Shown one piece after another: positions 1 to 8,941 of a stretch of 64,000 nucleotides of DNA. Source of the DNA: Stenotrophomonas maltophilia. GTDB lineage: Bacteria > Pseudomonadota > Gammaproteobacteria > Xanthomonadales > Xanthomonadaceae. The stretch covers positions 2,679,001-2,743,000 of the forward strand of contig NZ_CP154630.1 in the NCBI RefSeq assembly GCF_039555535.1, given 5' to 3'. A model generated the notes under the pieces. That model had not been told where the DNA came from. It was given only the letters and a program-made list of their open reading frames with translations, and made no database searches. Both the position numbers and the translations under genes were made by a program. Position 1 is the stretch's first letter. Every line of letters begins with the position of its first letter.

Positions 1-1152
1 GGCGACTTCAGCCAGCGCGGCGACGCCCAGCGTTTCCAGCACGACTTCAAGCTGATGATCGAACACCTCAACACCATGATGCAGGTGGCTGACGGTAACC
101 TCGGCCAGCTCTCGCAGCTGCTGCAGTCCATTGCCGCAGGCGACCTGACCGCGCGCATGGATGGCCAGTTCAACGGCGTGTTCGCCCGCATGCGCGACGA
201 CGCCAACACCACCGTTGCGCAGCTGACCCAGATCGTCGGCCAGATCCAGGCCAGCGCCTCCAGCATCACCCTGGCCGCCGGCGAGATCGCCTCCGGCAAC
301 AGCGACCTGTCGCGCCGCACCGAGCAGCAGGCCGCCAACCTGGAAGAAACCGCTGCCTCGATGGAGGAGCTGACCTCCACCGTGCGCCAGAACGCCGAAC
401 ACGCGCGCCAGGCCAACCAGCTCGCCATCGGTGCGCATGGTGTCGCCTCGCAGGGTGGCGACGTGGTCGGCCAGGTGGTCACCACCATGTCGGCCATCGA
501 AGCCTCGTCGAAGAAGATTGCCGAGATCATCTCGGTCATCGACGGCATCGCGTTCCAGACCAACATCCTGGCGTTGAACGCCGCGGTGGAAGCCGCCCGC
601 GCCGGTGAACAGGGCCGTGGCTTTGCCGTGGTTGCCAGCGAGGTGCGCACCCTCGCCCAGCGCTCCGCTGCCGCCGCCAAGGAGATCAAGGGCCTGATCG
701 ACGATTCGGTCGGCAAGGTCGCCGAAGGCTCCAGCCTGGTCCATCAGGCCGGCAGCACCATGGGCGAGATCGTCGCCTCGGTGCAGCGCGTGACCGACAT
801 CATGGCCGAGATCTCCGCTGCCTCGCAGGAACAGAGTGCCGGCATCGAGCAGGTCAACCAGACCGTGGTGCAGATGGACGAAACCACCCAGCAGAACGCT
901 GCACTGGTGGAAGAAGCCACTGCTGCCGCACGTGCGATGGAAGACCAGGCCGTGCAGCTGGGCGAAGCCGTAGCGCGCTTCCGGCTGGCATCACAGGGCG
1001 TCGCCGCTGCACCGGCACGGCTGGCAAATGCGCCGCAGCCACGCCAGGTCGCGGCTGCCCTGCCCGCCACCAAGGCAGCACCGGCACGACCGTTGCGTGC
1101 ATCGGCCGCCCAGCCGGCGCTGGCTGCCGAGGGTGACTGGCAGGAGTTCTGA
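1..1152 (+). CDS. Methyl-accepting chemotaxis protein, C-terminal part (cut by window edge)
   Basis: The reading frame is open from base 1, so the sensor and membrane part lie upstream of the window. What remains (383 codons) is the end of a HAMP-like linker (residues resembling GDLTARM), followed by the full cytoplasmic signalling domain with the hairpin tip seen in all chemoreceptors ([20 protein letters not shown]). It would bind CheA and CheW at that tip and carry the methylation helices. An Ala/Pro-rich flexible tail ends in GDWQEF, a pentapeptide of the kind that tethers CheR and CheB. About 350 bp of this gene match the third receptor of the cluster (7951-8300) with no difference that I could see. 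It is followed by two palindromic repeats, not by an obvious terminator. Confidence 0.95.
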   Translation, partial: GDFSQRGDAQRFQHDFKLMIEHLNTMMQVADGNLGQLSQLLQSIAAGDLTARMDGQFNGVFARMRDDANTTVAQLTQIVGQIQASASSITLAAGEIASGNSDLSRRTEQQAANLEETAASMEELTSTVRQNAEHARQANQLAIGAHGVASQGGDVVGQVVTTMSAIEASSKKIAEIISVIDGIAFQTNILALNAAVEAARAGEQGRGFAVVASEVRTLAQRSAAAAKEIKGLIDDSVGKVAEGSSLVHQAGSTMGEIVASVQRVTDIMAEISAASQEQSAGIEQVNQTVVQMDETTQQNAALVEEATAAARAMEDQAVQLGEAVARFRLASQGVAAAPARLANAPQPRQVAAALPATKAAPARPLRASAAQPALAAEGDWQEF

Positions 1153-1159
1153 GGACACC

Positions 1160-1199
1160 GGGGTCGGATCCCTCTTCCGCGGAAGGGGGCTCTGACCCC
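1160..1199. repeat. GGGGTCAG-type palindrome
   Basis: A 40-bp imperfect inverted repeat that opens GGGGTCGGATCC and closes CTCTGACCCC. It belongs to the same family as the copies at 1218, 6128, 34772 and 38272. It lies 7 bp after the receptor stop codon and could act as a transcript-end hairpin, but has no U-tract. Confidence 0.8.
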
Positions 1200-1217
1200 A
1201 CGCAGGAAGAGAGCCAC

Positions 1218-1257
1218 GGGGTCAGATCCCTTTCCCACGGGAAAGGGCTCTGACCCC
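1218..1257. repeat. GGGGTCAG-type palindrome
   Basis: A second 40-bp copy, 18 bp after the first, opening GGGGTCAGATCC and closing CTCTGACCCC. The two copies form a tandem pair between the receptor gene and the PilZ gene. Confidence 0.8.
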
Positions 1258-1305
1258 TTACGCATGGAAAGTGATGCAAATCTCACTTCATAATCCAATG
1301 CAGAG

Positions 1306-1313
1306 GCCGATAT
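1306..1313 (+). promoter_or_regulatory. Candidate FliA (sigma-28) -10 element
   Basis: GCCGATAT matches the sigma-28 -10 consensus GCCGATAA at 7 of 8 positions and lies 55 bp before the PilZ-gene ATG. The -35 position 11 bp upstream (TTCATAAT) is a poor match to TAAAGTTT, so this call is weaker than the one before cheW. Confidence 0.4.
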
Positions 1314-1368
1314 CCCCATCGAGCCTCGCGCCAACGCGTGCTGGCGCCCGCCCCTGATCACAGATTCC

Positions 1369-2142
1369 ATGTCCGACGGCCACGACACTGAACTGCACGA
1401 TGTCCACGCGGCCGACGCCGCGGACGAACGCTTCCTGGTCCGCAACCCCCGCCAGCTGCGCCACCTGCTGCGCTCGCTGATCGACCAGCGATCACTGATC
1501 AACGCGCATATCGACGGCCGGGACCGTTCGTTCCCGACCGCCCTGCTTGATCTCGACGAGGACGAAGACTACCTGCTGCTCGACGGCAGCCCGCAGGAGG
1601 CATCCAACCGTGCCGCCGAGCAGGCCGACCATCTGCTCTGCTTCGCCCAGCTGGAACGTGTCCTCGTGCGGTTCCGCCTGCACGCGCTGCAACGCGTGGA
1701 CAACGATGGCCACGTCGCCTTCCGCGCCCCGCTGCCGGACGAACTGGTGCACCTGCAACGCCGCGAGCTGTACCGGCTCGAGACCCCGGTCACCGACTCA
1801 CCACAGCTGCTGCTGCCACCCGGCGAAGCCCGCGCCGAAGCACTGTCGATGCGGGTGGTGGACATCAGCGGTGGCGGCCTGGCCGTAGTGGTACCCAACG
1901 ACTGCGCCGTGTTCGGCCTGCAGAAGCGCTACACGGCGCAGCTGTCGCTGCCCGATGGCCCGGACCTGGACATCGAACTGGTGGTCTGCAACCTGCTGCC
2001 TCAGCGACAGCCCAACGGCATCGAGGTCAAGCGCGTAGGCATGCGCTTTGACAGCCTGCCGCGCGGTGGCGACAGCGCCATACAGCGCTACATCTTCCGC
2101 ATCGACCGCCAGCGCAAGGCCCGCCGCAACGGCGAGCTCTGA
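1369..2142 (+). CDS. YcgR-like flagellar brake protein with PilZ domain
   Basis: The 257-residue protein has the two-domain layout of YcgR: an N-terminal PilZN/YcgR-type beta domain (about residues 20-125) and a C-terminal PilZ domain. The c-di-GMP-binding signature is visible as an Arg-rich stretch ([10 protein letters not shown], about 125-135) and the DISGGG motif near residue 162. Proteins of this family bind c-di-GMP and slow or bias the flagellar motor, which fits its place between chemoreceptor and cheW genes. A GCCGATAT element upstream hints at FliA control. The ATG at 1369 gives a full-length family member. The assignment rests on motifs and context; a PilZ protein acting on another target cannot be excluded. 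Confidence 0.85.
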   Translation: MSDGHDTELHDVHAADAADERFLVRNPRQLRHLLRSLIDQRSLINAHIDGRDRSFPTALLDLDEDEDYLLLDGSPQEASNRAAEQADHLLCFAQLERVLVRFRLHALQRVDNDGHVAFRAPLPDELVHLQRRELYRLETPVTDSPQLLLPPGEARAEALSMRVVDISGGGLAVVVPNDCAVFGLQKRYTAQLSLPDGPDLDIELVVCNLLPQRQPNGIEVKRVGMRFDSLPRGGDSAIQRYIFRIDRQRKARRNGEL

Positions 2143-2217
2143 GGCCCGTCCAATGGGTATGCCGGCCAGCGGCCGGCACCATCCACGCCGTGCGTGGATG
2201 CCCAACCCACCGCCCCG

Positions 2218-2241
2218 GTAGACCCACGCCATGCGTGGATG
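2218..2241 (+). repeat. SMAG-type GTAG palindrome
   Basis: Begins GTAG and folds around CCACGCCATGCGTGG. It is one of many GTAG-headed short palindromes in the window, the hallmark of the SMAG family of Stenotrophomonas. A related inverted sequence without GTAG lies at about 2180-2200. Confidence 0.8.
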
Positions 2242-2257
2242 CCTCTCCCCCGGCACC

Positions 2258-2284
2258 TAAAGTCCCCCCATGCGGGGCCGATAT
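2258..2284 (+). promoter_or_regulatory. FliA (sigma-28) promoter for cheW
   Basis: TAAAGTCC, 11 bp, then GCCGATAT. The sigma-28 consensus is TAAAGTTT-N11-GCCGATAA, so both boxes and the spacing fit, with three mismatches. It ends 42 bp before the cheW ATG. It implies that cheW is transcribed with the late flagellar genes. Confidence 0.8.
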
Positions 2285-2326
2285 CGAGCCTGACACCGGG
2301 ACTTCCGGCAGAACCAGGACCCCTCG

Positions 2327-2818
2327 ATGAACGACAAGACCAGCTCCGCCGCCAGCGCCGGCGGCGAATTCCTCAGCTTCACGCTCGGCGCCGAGCACTA
2401 CGGCGTGGACATCCTCAAGGTGCAGGAAATCCGTGGCTACGATGCGGTCACCCGCGTGCCGGATGCCCCGGACTACATCAAGGGCGTGATCAACCTGCGC
2501 GGCACCATCGTGCCGGTCATCGACCTGCGCCTGAAGCTGCGCCTGGACAACGCCCGCTACGACGCCTTCACCGTGATGATCGTGCTCAACGTCGAAGACC
2601 GCGTGGTCGGCATCGTGGTCGACAGCGTGTCGGACGTGATCCCGCTGTCGGCCGAGCAGATCCGCCCGACCCCGGAGTTCGGCGCTGCGGTCGATACGCG
2701 CTTCATCTCCGGCATCGGCACACACGACGACCGCATGCTGATCCTGCTGGACATCGAGACCCTGCTCGACAGCGCCGACATGGGCCAGTCCACCCTCGCC
2801 GAAGACGTTGCCGCCTGA
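2327..2818 (+). CDS. cheW: Chemotaxis coupling protein CheW
   Basis: A 163-residue protein with one CheW domain covering almost all of it. Recognisable are the start of the fold ([21 protein letters not shown]), the [21 protein letters not shown] segment typical of CheW, and the C-terminal ILLDIETLL strand. CheW links receptors to the kinase CheA in the polar signalling array. No cheA lies in the window. A good sigma-28 promoter precedes it. The next gene starts 136 bp downstream and has its own sigma-28-like element, so cheW may be a short transcript of its own. Confidence 0.97.
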   Translation: MNDKTSSAASAGGEFLSFTLGAEHYGVDILKVQEIRGYDAVTRVPDAPDYIKGVINLRGTIVPVIDLRLKLRLDNARYDAFTVMIVLNVEDRVVGIVVDSVSDVIPLSAEQIRPTPEFGAAVDTRFISGIGTHDDRMLILLDIETLLDSADMGQSTLAEDVAA

Positions 2819-2855
2819 CCCAGCGGACCTGCTTCACGTTCTGGTCACAAAACCC

Positions 2856-2882
2856 TTCAGTTCCCCCCGGCGGTGCCGATAG
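2856..2882 (+). promoter_or_regulatory. Candidate FliA (sigma-28) promoter for the small secreted protein
   Basis: TTCAGTTC, 11 bp, GCCGATAG. The -10 box differs from consensus at one position and the -35 keeps the AGTT core. It ends 72 bp before the ATG at 2955. Confidence 0.6.
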
Positions 2883-2954
2883 GGGGACAGAAGCCGGTCG
2901 CGCAGGAGCGCGCGGAACCGGAACGACCATCACCATCCCCGGAGATACACCTCG

Positions 2955-3338
2955 ATGAAGTCCCTGCTTGCGTTCGTTTCGGCCGCTGTCCTGGCCACCA
3001 CCGCTTCCTCCGCGTTCGCCCAGGCGGCCGACATGATCCCGCCGGAACTGGCCCCGCGTTCGGTCGGCAAGGACGGCATGGTCTGTGGCAAGGTCGAAAA
3101 GGCCCGTTACGCAGAAGGTTCCGAAGGCCAGCCGACCTTCCTGTACATGGGCGGCGCCTTCCCGCGCCACACCTTCTCGGCGCGCATCGCCGGCGAGAAC
3201 CGCGGCAAGTTCTCCTTCCCGCTGGAAACCCTGGAAGGCAAGACCGTGTGCGTGATCGGCAAGATCCAGCGCGACGCCTCGCGCGCGGAAATCGAAGTCA
3301 GTTCGCCGGCGGGCCTGAAGCTGGCCAACATCAAGTAA
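2955..3338 (+). CDS. Small secreted protein with OB-fold-like core, linked to chemotaxis genes
   Basis: A 127-residue protein with a clear Sec signal peptide (MKSLLAFVSAAVLATTASSAFA, cleaved before QAAD). The mature part of about 103 residues has the beta-rich pattern of a small OB-fold protein: VCGKVEKARY, then FLYMGG, FSFPLETLEGKTVCVIGKIQ and EIEVSSPAGLKL. It is likely periplasmic. An SD (GGAG) precedes the ATG. Its place between cheW and a receptor gene and its candidate sigma-28 promoter suggest a role with flagella, receptors or ligands, but the sequence does not give a function. A strong hairpin follows the stop, so it seems to be a one-gene transcript. Confidence 0.85.
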   Translation: MKSLLAFVSAAVLATTASSAFAQAADMIPPELAPRSVGKDGMVCGKVEKARYAEGSEGQPTFLYMGGAFPRHTFSARIAGENRGKFSFPLETLEGKTVCVIGKIQRDASRAEIEVSSPAGLKLANIK

Positions 3339-3352
3339 TCCGCTGTCCGTCG

Positions 3353-3383
3353 AACCACGCCGGAGCTTGTGCCGGCGTGGTTT
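3353..3383 (+). terminator. Hairpin terminator after the small secreted protein gene
   Basis: AACCACGCCGG pairs perfectly with CCGGCGTGGTT across an 8-nt loop, followed by only a short T run (TTTCTG). The position, 15 bp after the stop, fits an intrinsic terminator, although the U-tract is weak. Confidence 0.6.
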
Positions 3384-3439
3384 CTGCTGCAACCGGGCCC
3401 GACGCCCGGACGCGTCTGCCTTAGGAGATCGCAACGCCC

Positions 3440-5818
3440 ATGCCGTGGATCAACAACCTGAAACTGATGCCGAAGCTGCTGTTGACCTTCGGTGTCCTCC
3501 TGCTGGTGATGCTGCTGCAGGGCATCGTCGCCTATCGCGGACTGCATTCGCTGAACAACGTCACCACCGAGTTGGCCGGTTCGCGCATGGAAAGCATCCG
3601 CATGGCCGGCGAGATGCGCGGCATGCTGGGCGAGTACCGCAATGCCGCCTACCAGCAGCTGATCCGCGCCAGCGATGACGTCAAGGCCGACGCGCGCAAG
3701 CAGGCCGTCGACCTGCGCACCAGCATGGACACGTCGATCAAGGACTACCCGAAGCTGGTCGACAACCCGCAGCAGAAGAAGCTGTTCGATACCTTCGCCA
3801 AGGAATGGAAGGACGCCCTGGCCTCCTATGACAGCGTCACCGAAATGCTGGAGCTGGACCTGCCGGACGATGCCATCGATACCTTCGTGGGCGAGACCCG
3901 CACCAAGCACCGCAAGGCGGCTTCGGCGCTGGAAGCGCTGATCGCCGAAGACAACCGCCTCGCCCGCGCCTCGCGCGAAGAGGCCGCGTCCACCTATTCC
4001 GCCTCGGCCGTGCTGACCGTGATTGCCCTGCTGGGCGGCGCCGCACTCGGCCTGGTGCTGGTCTGGCTGTTCGCCCGTGCTCTGGTCGGCAGCGTGCGTG
4101 GTGCCGTTTCGGTTGCCAACGACGTCGCCGGCGGCAAGCTCGATGGCCACATCGACGTCAGCCGCCAGGACGAAGTGGGCGAGCTGATGCAGGCCATGCA
4201 GCGCATGCAGCGCGACCTGCGCGAGCGCATCGAAACCGACCAGGCCGTCGCCCGCGAGAACCTGCGCATCCGTACCGCGCTGGATTACAGCTCCACCGGC
4301 GTCTACCTGACCGATACCAGCAACACCATCGTCTACAGCAACCGCGCCCTGCAGCAGACCCTGAGCCAGTACCAGGACGAAGTGCGCCGCGACCTGCCGG
4401 ACTTCGACGCCCAGGCCTCGCTGATCGGCAAGCCGGTCACCGTGCTGGAGCACCGCGGCGAGATGGACCAGACCCTGCTGGGCAACCTGAAGGCGCACGG
4501 CGTCGCCCGTCGCCCGATGCAGTACGGCGACGCCCAGTTCGCGCAGGTGGTGTCGACCATCCGCAATGAAAGCGGCGACACCGTCGGCTACGTGGTGGAA
4601 TGGCGCGACCGCACCCAGGAGGCCCTGGTCGAAGCCGAAGTGGCGCGCGTCATCGCCCAGGCCGCCGCCGGCGACCTGTCCGGCCGCATCGACGCCAGCG
4701 ACAAGGAAGGCTTCTTCCTGCAGCTGGCACAGCAGATCAACGGCCTGCTGGACGCCAACGCCGGCAGCATCGAACAGATCTCCGGCCTCCTTGCCGCACT
4801 GTCGCAGGGTGACCTGACCGTGCGCATGCACGGCGATTACCAGGGCGTGTTCGCCCGCATGCGCGACGACGCCAACGCCACCGCCGCGCAGCTGAGTGAA
4901 ATCGTCACCCGCATCAAGCAGTCCAGCCGCGCGATCAGCTCGGCCGCCGGCGAAATCGCCTCCGGTAACAGCGACCTGTCGCGTCGTACCGAGCAGCAGG
5001 CGGCCAACCTGGAAGAGACCGCCGCCTCGATGGAGGAACTGACCTCCACCGTGCGCCAGAACGCTGAACATGCCCGTCAGGCCAACCAGCTCGCCATCGG
5101 CGCGCATGGTGTCGCTTCGCAGGGCGGCGACGTCGTCGGCCAGGTAGTCACCACCATGTCGGCCATCGAAGCCTCGTCGAAGAAGATCGCCGAGATCATC
5201 TCGGTCATCGACGGCATCGCCTTCCAGACCAACATCCTGGCGCTGAATGCCGCGGTGGAAGCCGCGCGTGCCGGTGAACAGGGCCGTGGCTTTGCCGTGG
5301 TCGCCAGCGAGGTGCGCACCCTCGCCCAGCGCTCGGCCGCCGCCGCCAAGGAGATCAAGGGCCTGATCGACGATTCGGTCGGCAAGGTCAACGACGGCTC
5401 GGCACTGGTGCACAAGGCCGGCGCGACCATGGGCGAGATCGTTGCCTCGGTGCAGCGCGTGACCGACATCATGGCCGAGATCTCCGCCGCCTCGCAGGAA
5501 CAGAGTGCCGGCATCGAGCAGGTCAACCAGACCGTGGTGCAGATGGACGAAACCACCCAGCAGAACGCTGCACTGGTGGAAGAAGCCACCGCCGCCGCCC
5601 GGGCGATGGAAGAACAGGCCGGCCACCTCAGCGAGGCCGTTTCGATCTTCGTGGTCGACGAAGCCGATACCGTGGTTGCACCGCCGCGCGTTGCTGCCCC
5701 GGCCCCGCGTGCTGCTGCACCGGCAGCACCGGCTCCGGCCGCTCCGCCCGCGCGCCGCACCGCGGGTGGTCGCCCGATGGCCACGGAACTGGCCGACGGG
5801 GACTGGCAGGAATTCTGA
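3440..5818 (+). CDS. Methyl-accepting chemotaxis protein with 4HB-type sensor and PAS-like insert
   Basis: A 792-residue receptor. TM1 spans about residues 13-32 and TM2 about 187-211, enclosing a helical periplasmic domain of about 150 residues of the four-helix-bundle type. A HAMP domain follows (215-268), then a PAS-like segment (about 272-395, around [20 protein letters not shown]), a second HAMP-like linker, and the signalling domain with the conserved tip. The tail is Ala/Pro-rich and ends GDWQEF, a CheR/CheB tether. An SD-like AGGAGA lies 13 nt before the ATG. Ligand unknown. The protein follows a hairpin terminator and is itself followed by one. Confidence 0.96.
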   Translation: MPWINNLKLMPKLLLTFGVLLLVMLLQGIVAYRGLHSLNNVTTELAGSRMESIRMAGEMRGMLGEYRNAAYQQLIRASDDVKADARKQAVDLRTSMDTSIKDYPKLVDNPQQKKLFDTFAKEWKDALASYDSVTEMLELDLPDDAIDTFVGETRTKHRKAASALEALIAEDNRLARASREEAASTYSASAVLTVIALLGGAALGLVLVWLFARALVGSVRGAVSVANDVAGGKLDGHIDVSRQDEVGELMQAMQRMQRDLRERIETDQAVARENLRIRTALDYSSTGVYLTDTSNTIVYSNRALQQTLSQYQDEVRRDLPDFDAQASLIGKPVTVLEHRGEMDQTLLGNLKAHGVARRPMQYGDAQFAQVVSTIRNESGDTVGYVVEWRDRTQEALVEAEVARVIAQAAAGDLSGRIDASDKEGFFLQLAQQINGLLDANAGSIEQISGLLAALSQGDLTVRMHGDYQGVFARMRDDANATAAQLSEIVTRIKQSSRAISSAAGEIASGNSDLSRRTEQQAANLEETAASMEELTSTVRQNAEHARQANQLAIGAHGVASQGGDVVGQVVTTMSAIEASSKKIAEIISVIDGIAFQTNILALNAAVEAARAGEQGRGFAVVASEVRTLAQRSAAAAKEIKGLIDDSVGKVNDGSALVHKAGATMGEIVASVQRVTDIMAEISAASQEQSAGIEQVNQTVVQMDETTQQNAALVEEATAAARAMEEQAGHLSEAVSIFVVDEADTVVAPPRVAAPAPRAAAPAAPAPAAPPARRTAGGRPMATELADGDWQEF

Positions 5819-5842
5819 TGCCTGCCTGACCTGATGTACGAG

Positions 5843-5873
5843 AACGCCCTGGCCCTGTGCTGGGGCGTTTTTG
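5843..5873 (+). terminator. Rho-independent terminator after the second receptor gene
   Basis: AACGCCC and GGGCGTT form the stem around a 12-nt loop, followed by a T run (TTTTT). It lies 25 bp after the stop codon. Confidence 0.85.
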
Positions 5874-5951
5874 TTTACGGGGTATCTGGATTCCAGCCAA
5901 CGGCGAAGCCCCTCGGGGTGGTCGCGGAGAGCGGCGGATTTCCTACGTTTA

Positions 5952-6055
5952 GGCCGGGAGGGTGGGCTGCGCAGGGGACGCCGTGAACCCGTCCCTGGGG
6001 GCTTGGCCGCGGCATCCATGCCGCGGACACCCCTGCGCAACCCACCCTCCCGGCC
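5952..6055 (+). repeat. 104-bp hairpin element A (52-bp core with private arms)
   Basis: Left arm 5952-5977 and right arm 6030-6055 are complementary at 25 of 26 positions. Between them lies a 52-bp core that begins ACGCCGTGAACCCGTCC and contains an inner 9-bp inverted repeat (CCGCGGCAT). The core is related to those of the elements at 38134 and 38388; the arms are not the same as in those. It belongs to a composite module with the palindrome at 6128 and element B at 6223. Confidence 0.85.
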
Positions 6056-6127
6056 ACGGACAGTTTTCGTGCGCGTCCACCCCGGATTGAAGAAAGAAAA
6101 GCAAAAAACAAAAGCCAGGTCACTTCC

Positions 6128-6168
6128 GGGGTCAGATCCGTTTTCCGCAGGAAAACGGATCTGACCCC
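6128..6168. repeat. GGGGTCAG-type palindrome, perfect 19-bp arms
   Basis: The arms GGGGTCAGATCCGTTTTCC are perfectly complementary around a GCA loop. The copy at 38272 has identical arms and differs only in the 3-nt loop. It sits in the middle of the composite module. Confidence 0.9.
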
Positions 6169-6222
6169 TCTTTCCACTTGGAAACCCAACGCTCTTTCCG
6201 TCCGACACCGAAGTGCCGAGAG

Positions 6223-6408
6223 GGCTGGGCCGGGGTGGGTAGGCAGGACCGTTGGCGCCATGGATGGCGCCATCGAGCCCCCATGGGTGAGGGCGCTTTG
6301 CTTGCGAAGCACTGCTTCGCAAGCGCCCGAACGCACAGCCGCCAGCGGCTGGGCCGGACCCCGGAGGGGGGTTTACGGCGTGTCCTGCCTGCCCACCCCG
6401 GCCCAGCC
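6223..6408 (-). repeat. Hairpin element B, enlarged by an internal insertion
   Basis: Arms 6223-6249 and 6382-6408 are complementary at 26 of 27 positions with one G-T pair. The inner part is 132 bp, 80 bp longer than the 52-bp core of its relatives. Both ends of the core are present (GGCGCCATGGATGGCGCC on the left, GTTTACGGCGT on the right). The extra DNA interrupts it after GAGCCCCCATG and contains a further hairpin around TTGCTTGCGAAGCA. Confidence 0.8.
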
Positions 6409-6437
6409 ACTTACTGACAATCCAGCGCCGACCAACC

Positions 6438-6464
6438 GCTGTTGCTGTTGCTGTTGCTGTTGCT
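6438..6464. repeat. GCTGTT hexanucleotide tandem repeat
   Basis: Four and a half copies of GCTGTT between element B and the promoter of the third receptor gene. It is non-coding in context. Similar short GGCTCT/GGCTTT runs follow element C at about 38511. Confidence 0.85.
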
Positions 6465-6554
6465 TCAAAAGCCTGCCGCAGGCAGCGCCGCAGCCGCCGC
6501 TGCACGGAAACCTGAATACGTTCGGACACAACACCTCAATCCCCCGCCCCAGCG

Positions 6555-6562
6555 GCCGATAA
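6555..6562 (+). promoter_or_regulatory. FliA (sigma-28) -10 element before the third receptor gene
   Basis: GCCGATAA is a perfect -10 match. The 8 bases 11 bp upstream (TCAATCCC) match the -35 poorly. It lies 72 bp before the ATG at 6635. Confidence 0.5.
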
Positions 6563-6634
6563 CGGGGTTGTCACGGCGTATCCCGCCGCTGACCGGCTCG
6601 GCGCCGCCCGCCCGTTTCGACCTGGTCCTGCTCG

Positions 6635-8904
6635 ATGAATCTCCTGCATCGCTGGCAACACTACTTCAGCAATCTCTCCGTCCGGCGCAAGCTCAACCTG
6701 CTGACGCTGCTCATCGCGCTCGGCGTGATCGCGCTCTCGGTGATCGCCGCCCGCATGCAGTACCTGGACCTCACCGAGACCCGCAAGACCGCACTGAAGA
6801 CCCAGGTCGAACTCAGCTACGGCATCCTGCAGCACTACCATCGCCTGGCCGGCACCGGCGAGCTCAGCGAGGACGCCGCCAAGGGCGCCGCGCTGCAGGC
6901 GCTGGAATCGATGCGTGCCGAGAACGATACGTACTACTTCAACATCTACGACACCGGCTACCGCCTGCTGATGCACCCGTTCCGGAAGGACCTGGTCGGC
7001 AAGGACATGAAGGACTTCCGCACCGACGACGGCGTGCGCATCTATTACGACCAGGTCGAAGCGGCCAGGGCCGGCGGCGGCTTCGTCAACTATCGCTGGG
7101 CCAAGCCTGGCAGCAAGGGCGAGGTCGAGAAGGTCGCCTACGCCGGCCTGTTCGCGCCCTGGAACTGGGTGGTCAGCAGCGGCGTCTACATGGACGACGT
7201 GCAGCAGCAGGCGCTGGTGTTCACCGCCATCATGGCAGTCTCCGGTGGCGTCCTGGTGTTGATCGTCCTCGCCCTGAGCTGGGTCATCGGCAACCGCATC
7301 GCGCGCCCGCTGAAGCAGGCCACCGCCGTCGCCGAAGGCATTGCCAATGGCAAGCTGGACAGCCACATCGGTCCGCAGGCGCATGACGAACCCGGCCGCC
7401 TGCTTGAAGCCATGTCCGGCATGCAGCAGCAGCTGCACGCGGTGATCGGCGGCCAGCGCGAAATGGCCCGCCGTCACGATGCCGGCGAACTGAGCTACCG
7501 CATCGACGCCAGTGTCTTCCCCGGCGAGTATGGGTTGATGGTGCAGGAGACCAATACCCTGGTCGGCAGCCACGTGCAGACCCTGCATGACGTGCTGGAC
7601 GTGGTACAGCAGTATGCGGTCGGCGACCTGAGCCGCGACATCGCCCGCTACCCCGGCGAAAAGGCGGCGATGACCACCACCGTCGACACCGTCAAGGCCA
7701 ACCTCGGCCGCATCAACGCCGAGATCAAGCAGCTGGCCAGTGCCGCCGCCGCCGGCGACTTCAGCCGCCGTGGCGACGCGCAGCGTTTCGATCACGATTT
7801 CCGCCTGATGCTGGAAAACCTCAACGCGATGATGGCGGTCAGCGATGACAACCTCGGCAAGCTCTCGCAGCTGCTGTCGGCGATTGCCGAAGGTGACCTG
7901 ACCGCGCGCATGCACGGCGATTACCAGGGCGTGTTCGCCCGCATGCGCGACGACGCCAACACCACCGTTGCGCAGCTGACCCAGATCGTCGGCCAGATCC
8001 AGGCCAGCGCCTCCAGCATCACCCTGGCCGCCGGCGAGATCGCCTCCGGCAACAGCGACCTGTCGCGCCGCACCGAGCAGCAGGCCGCCAACCTGGAAGA
8101 AACCGCTGCCTCGATGGAGGAGCTGACCTCCACCGTGCGCCAGAACGCCGAACACGCGCGCCAGGCCAACCAGCTCGCCATCGGTGCGCATGGTGTCGCC
8201 TCGCAGGGTGGCGACGTGGTCGGCCAGGTGGTCACCACCATGTCGGCCATCGAAGCCTCGTCGAAGAAGATTGCCGAGATCATCTCGGTCATCGACGGCA
8301 TCGCCTTCCAGACCAACATCCTGGCGCTGAATGCTGCGGTGGAAGCCGCGCGTGCCGGTGAACAGGGCCGTGGCTTTGCCGTGGTCGCCAGCGAGGTGCG
8401 CACCCTCGCCCAGCGCTCCGCTGCCGCCGCCAAGGAGATCAAGGGCTGATCGACGATTCGGTCGGCAAGGTCGCCGAAGGCTCCAGCCTGGTCCATCAGG
8501 CCGGCAGCACCATGGGCGAGATCGTCGCCTCGGTCCAGCGCGTCACCGACATCATGGCCGAGATCTCCGCCGCGTCGCAGGAACAGAGCGCTGGTATCGA
8601 GCAGGTCAACCAGACTGTGGTGCAGATGGACGAAACCACCCAGCAGAACGCCGCGCTGGTGGAGGAAGCCACGGCCGCCGCACGTGCGATGGAAGACCAG
8701 GCCGCGCAGCTGGCCGACGCCGTGGCGATCTTCCGCCTCGACAACCAGGTTTCCGCCGCAGTGAAGGCTGTGGCGGAACGCGTGGAACCGGCGCGCGTCA
8801 CCACCGTGGCCCGTCCGCAGCCGACCAGCACGCCCGCGCCGGTCCGCCGCAGCAGCAACGCCAGTACCTTCGTGGCCAGCGACAGCGACTGGCAGGAATT
8901 CTGA
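6635..8904 (+). pseudogene. Methyl-accepting chemotaxis protein with Cache sensor, frameshifted
   Basis: The first frame (6635-8449, 604 residues) has TM1 (about 21-40), a single-Cache-type periplasmic domain (about 55-190, with [16 protein letters not shown]), TM2 (about 193-215), HAMP regions and most of the signalling domain. It stops at TGA in AAGGGCTGATC. The other two receptors read AAGGGCCTGATC there, so one C is missing. The rest of the domain continues in another frame to 8904 and ends SDWQEF, the CheR/CheB tether. Restoring the base gives 756 residues. The truncated product keeps the CheA/CheW-binding tip but loses the C-terminal methylation helix and the tether. Nothing like a programmed slip site is visible; a recent mutation or a base-call error are the main explanations. 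Confidence 0.85.
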
Positions 8905-8941
8905 GACCCACCCGCGGTGGCTTCGGCCACCGCCCTCGCCG

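Larger units (their letters stand above)
5874..6554. other. Gene-free interval between two receptor genes
   Basis: Besides the terminator, hairpin elements A and B, the central palindrome and the GCTGTT repeat, I see no plausible gene here. Open frames on either strand run through the inverted repeats and lack family features or ribosome-binding sites. Confidence 0.7.

Noticed and set aside
5952..6408. Hairpin elements as an IS remnant or retron
   Set aside because: No transposase, reverse transcriptase or target duplication lies nearby. The core has fixed length but the arms are private, unlike IS ends.
3107..6529. 1140-codon open frame on the - strand opposite the second receptor gene
   Set aside because: It is antisense to a clear receptor gene and crosses the terminator and hairpin elements. 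Its His/Gly/Arg-rich translation is typical of antisense frames in high-GC DNA.
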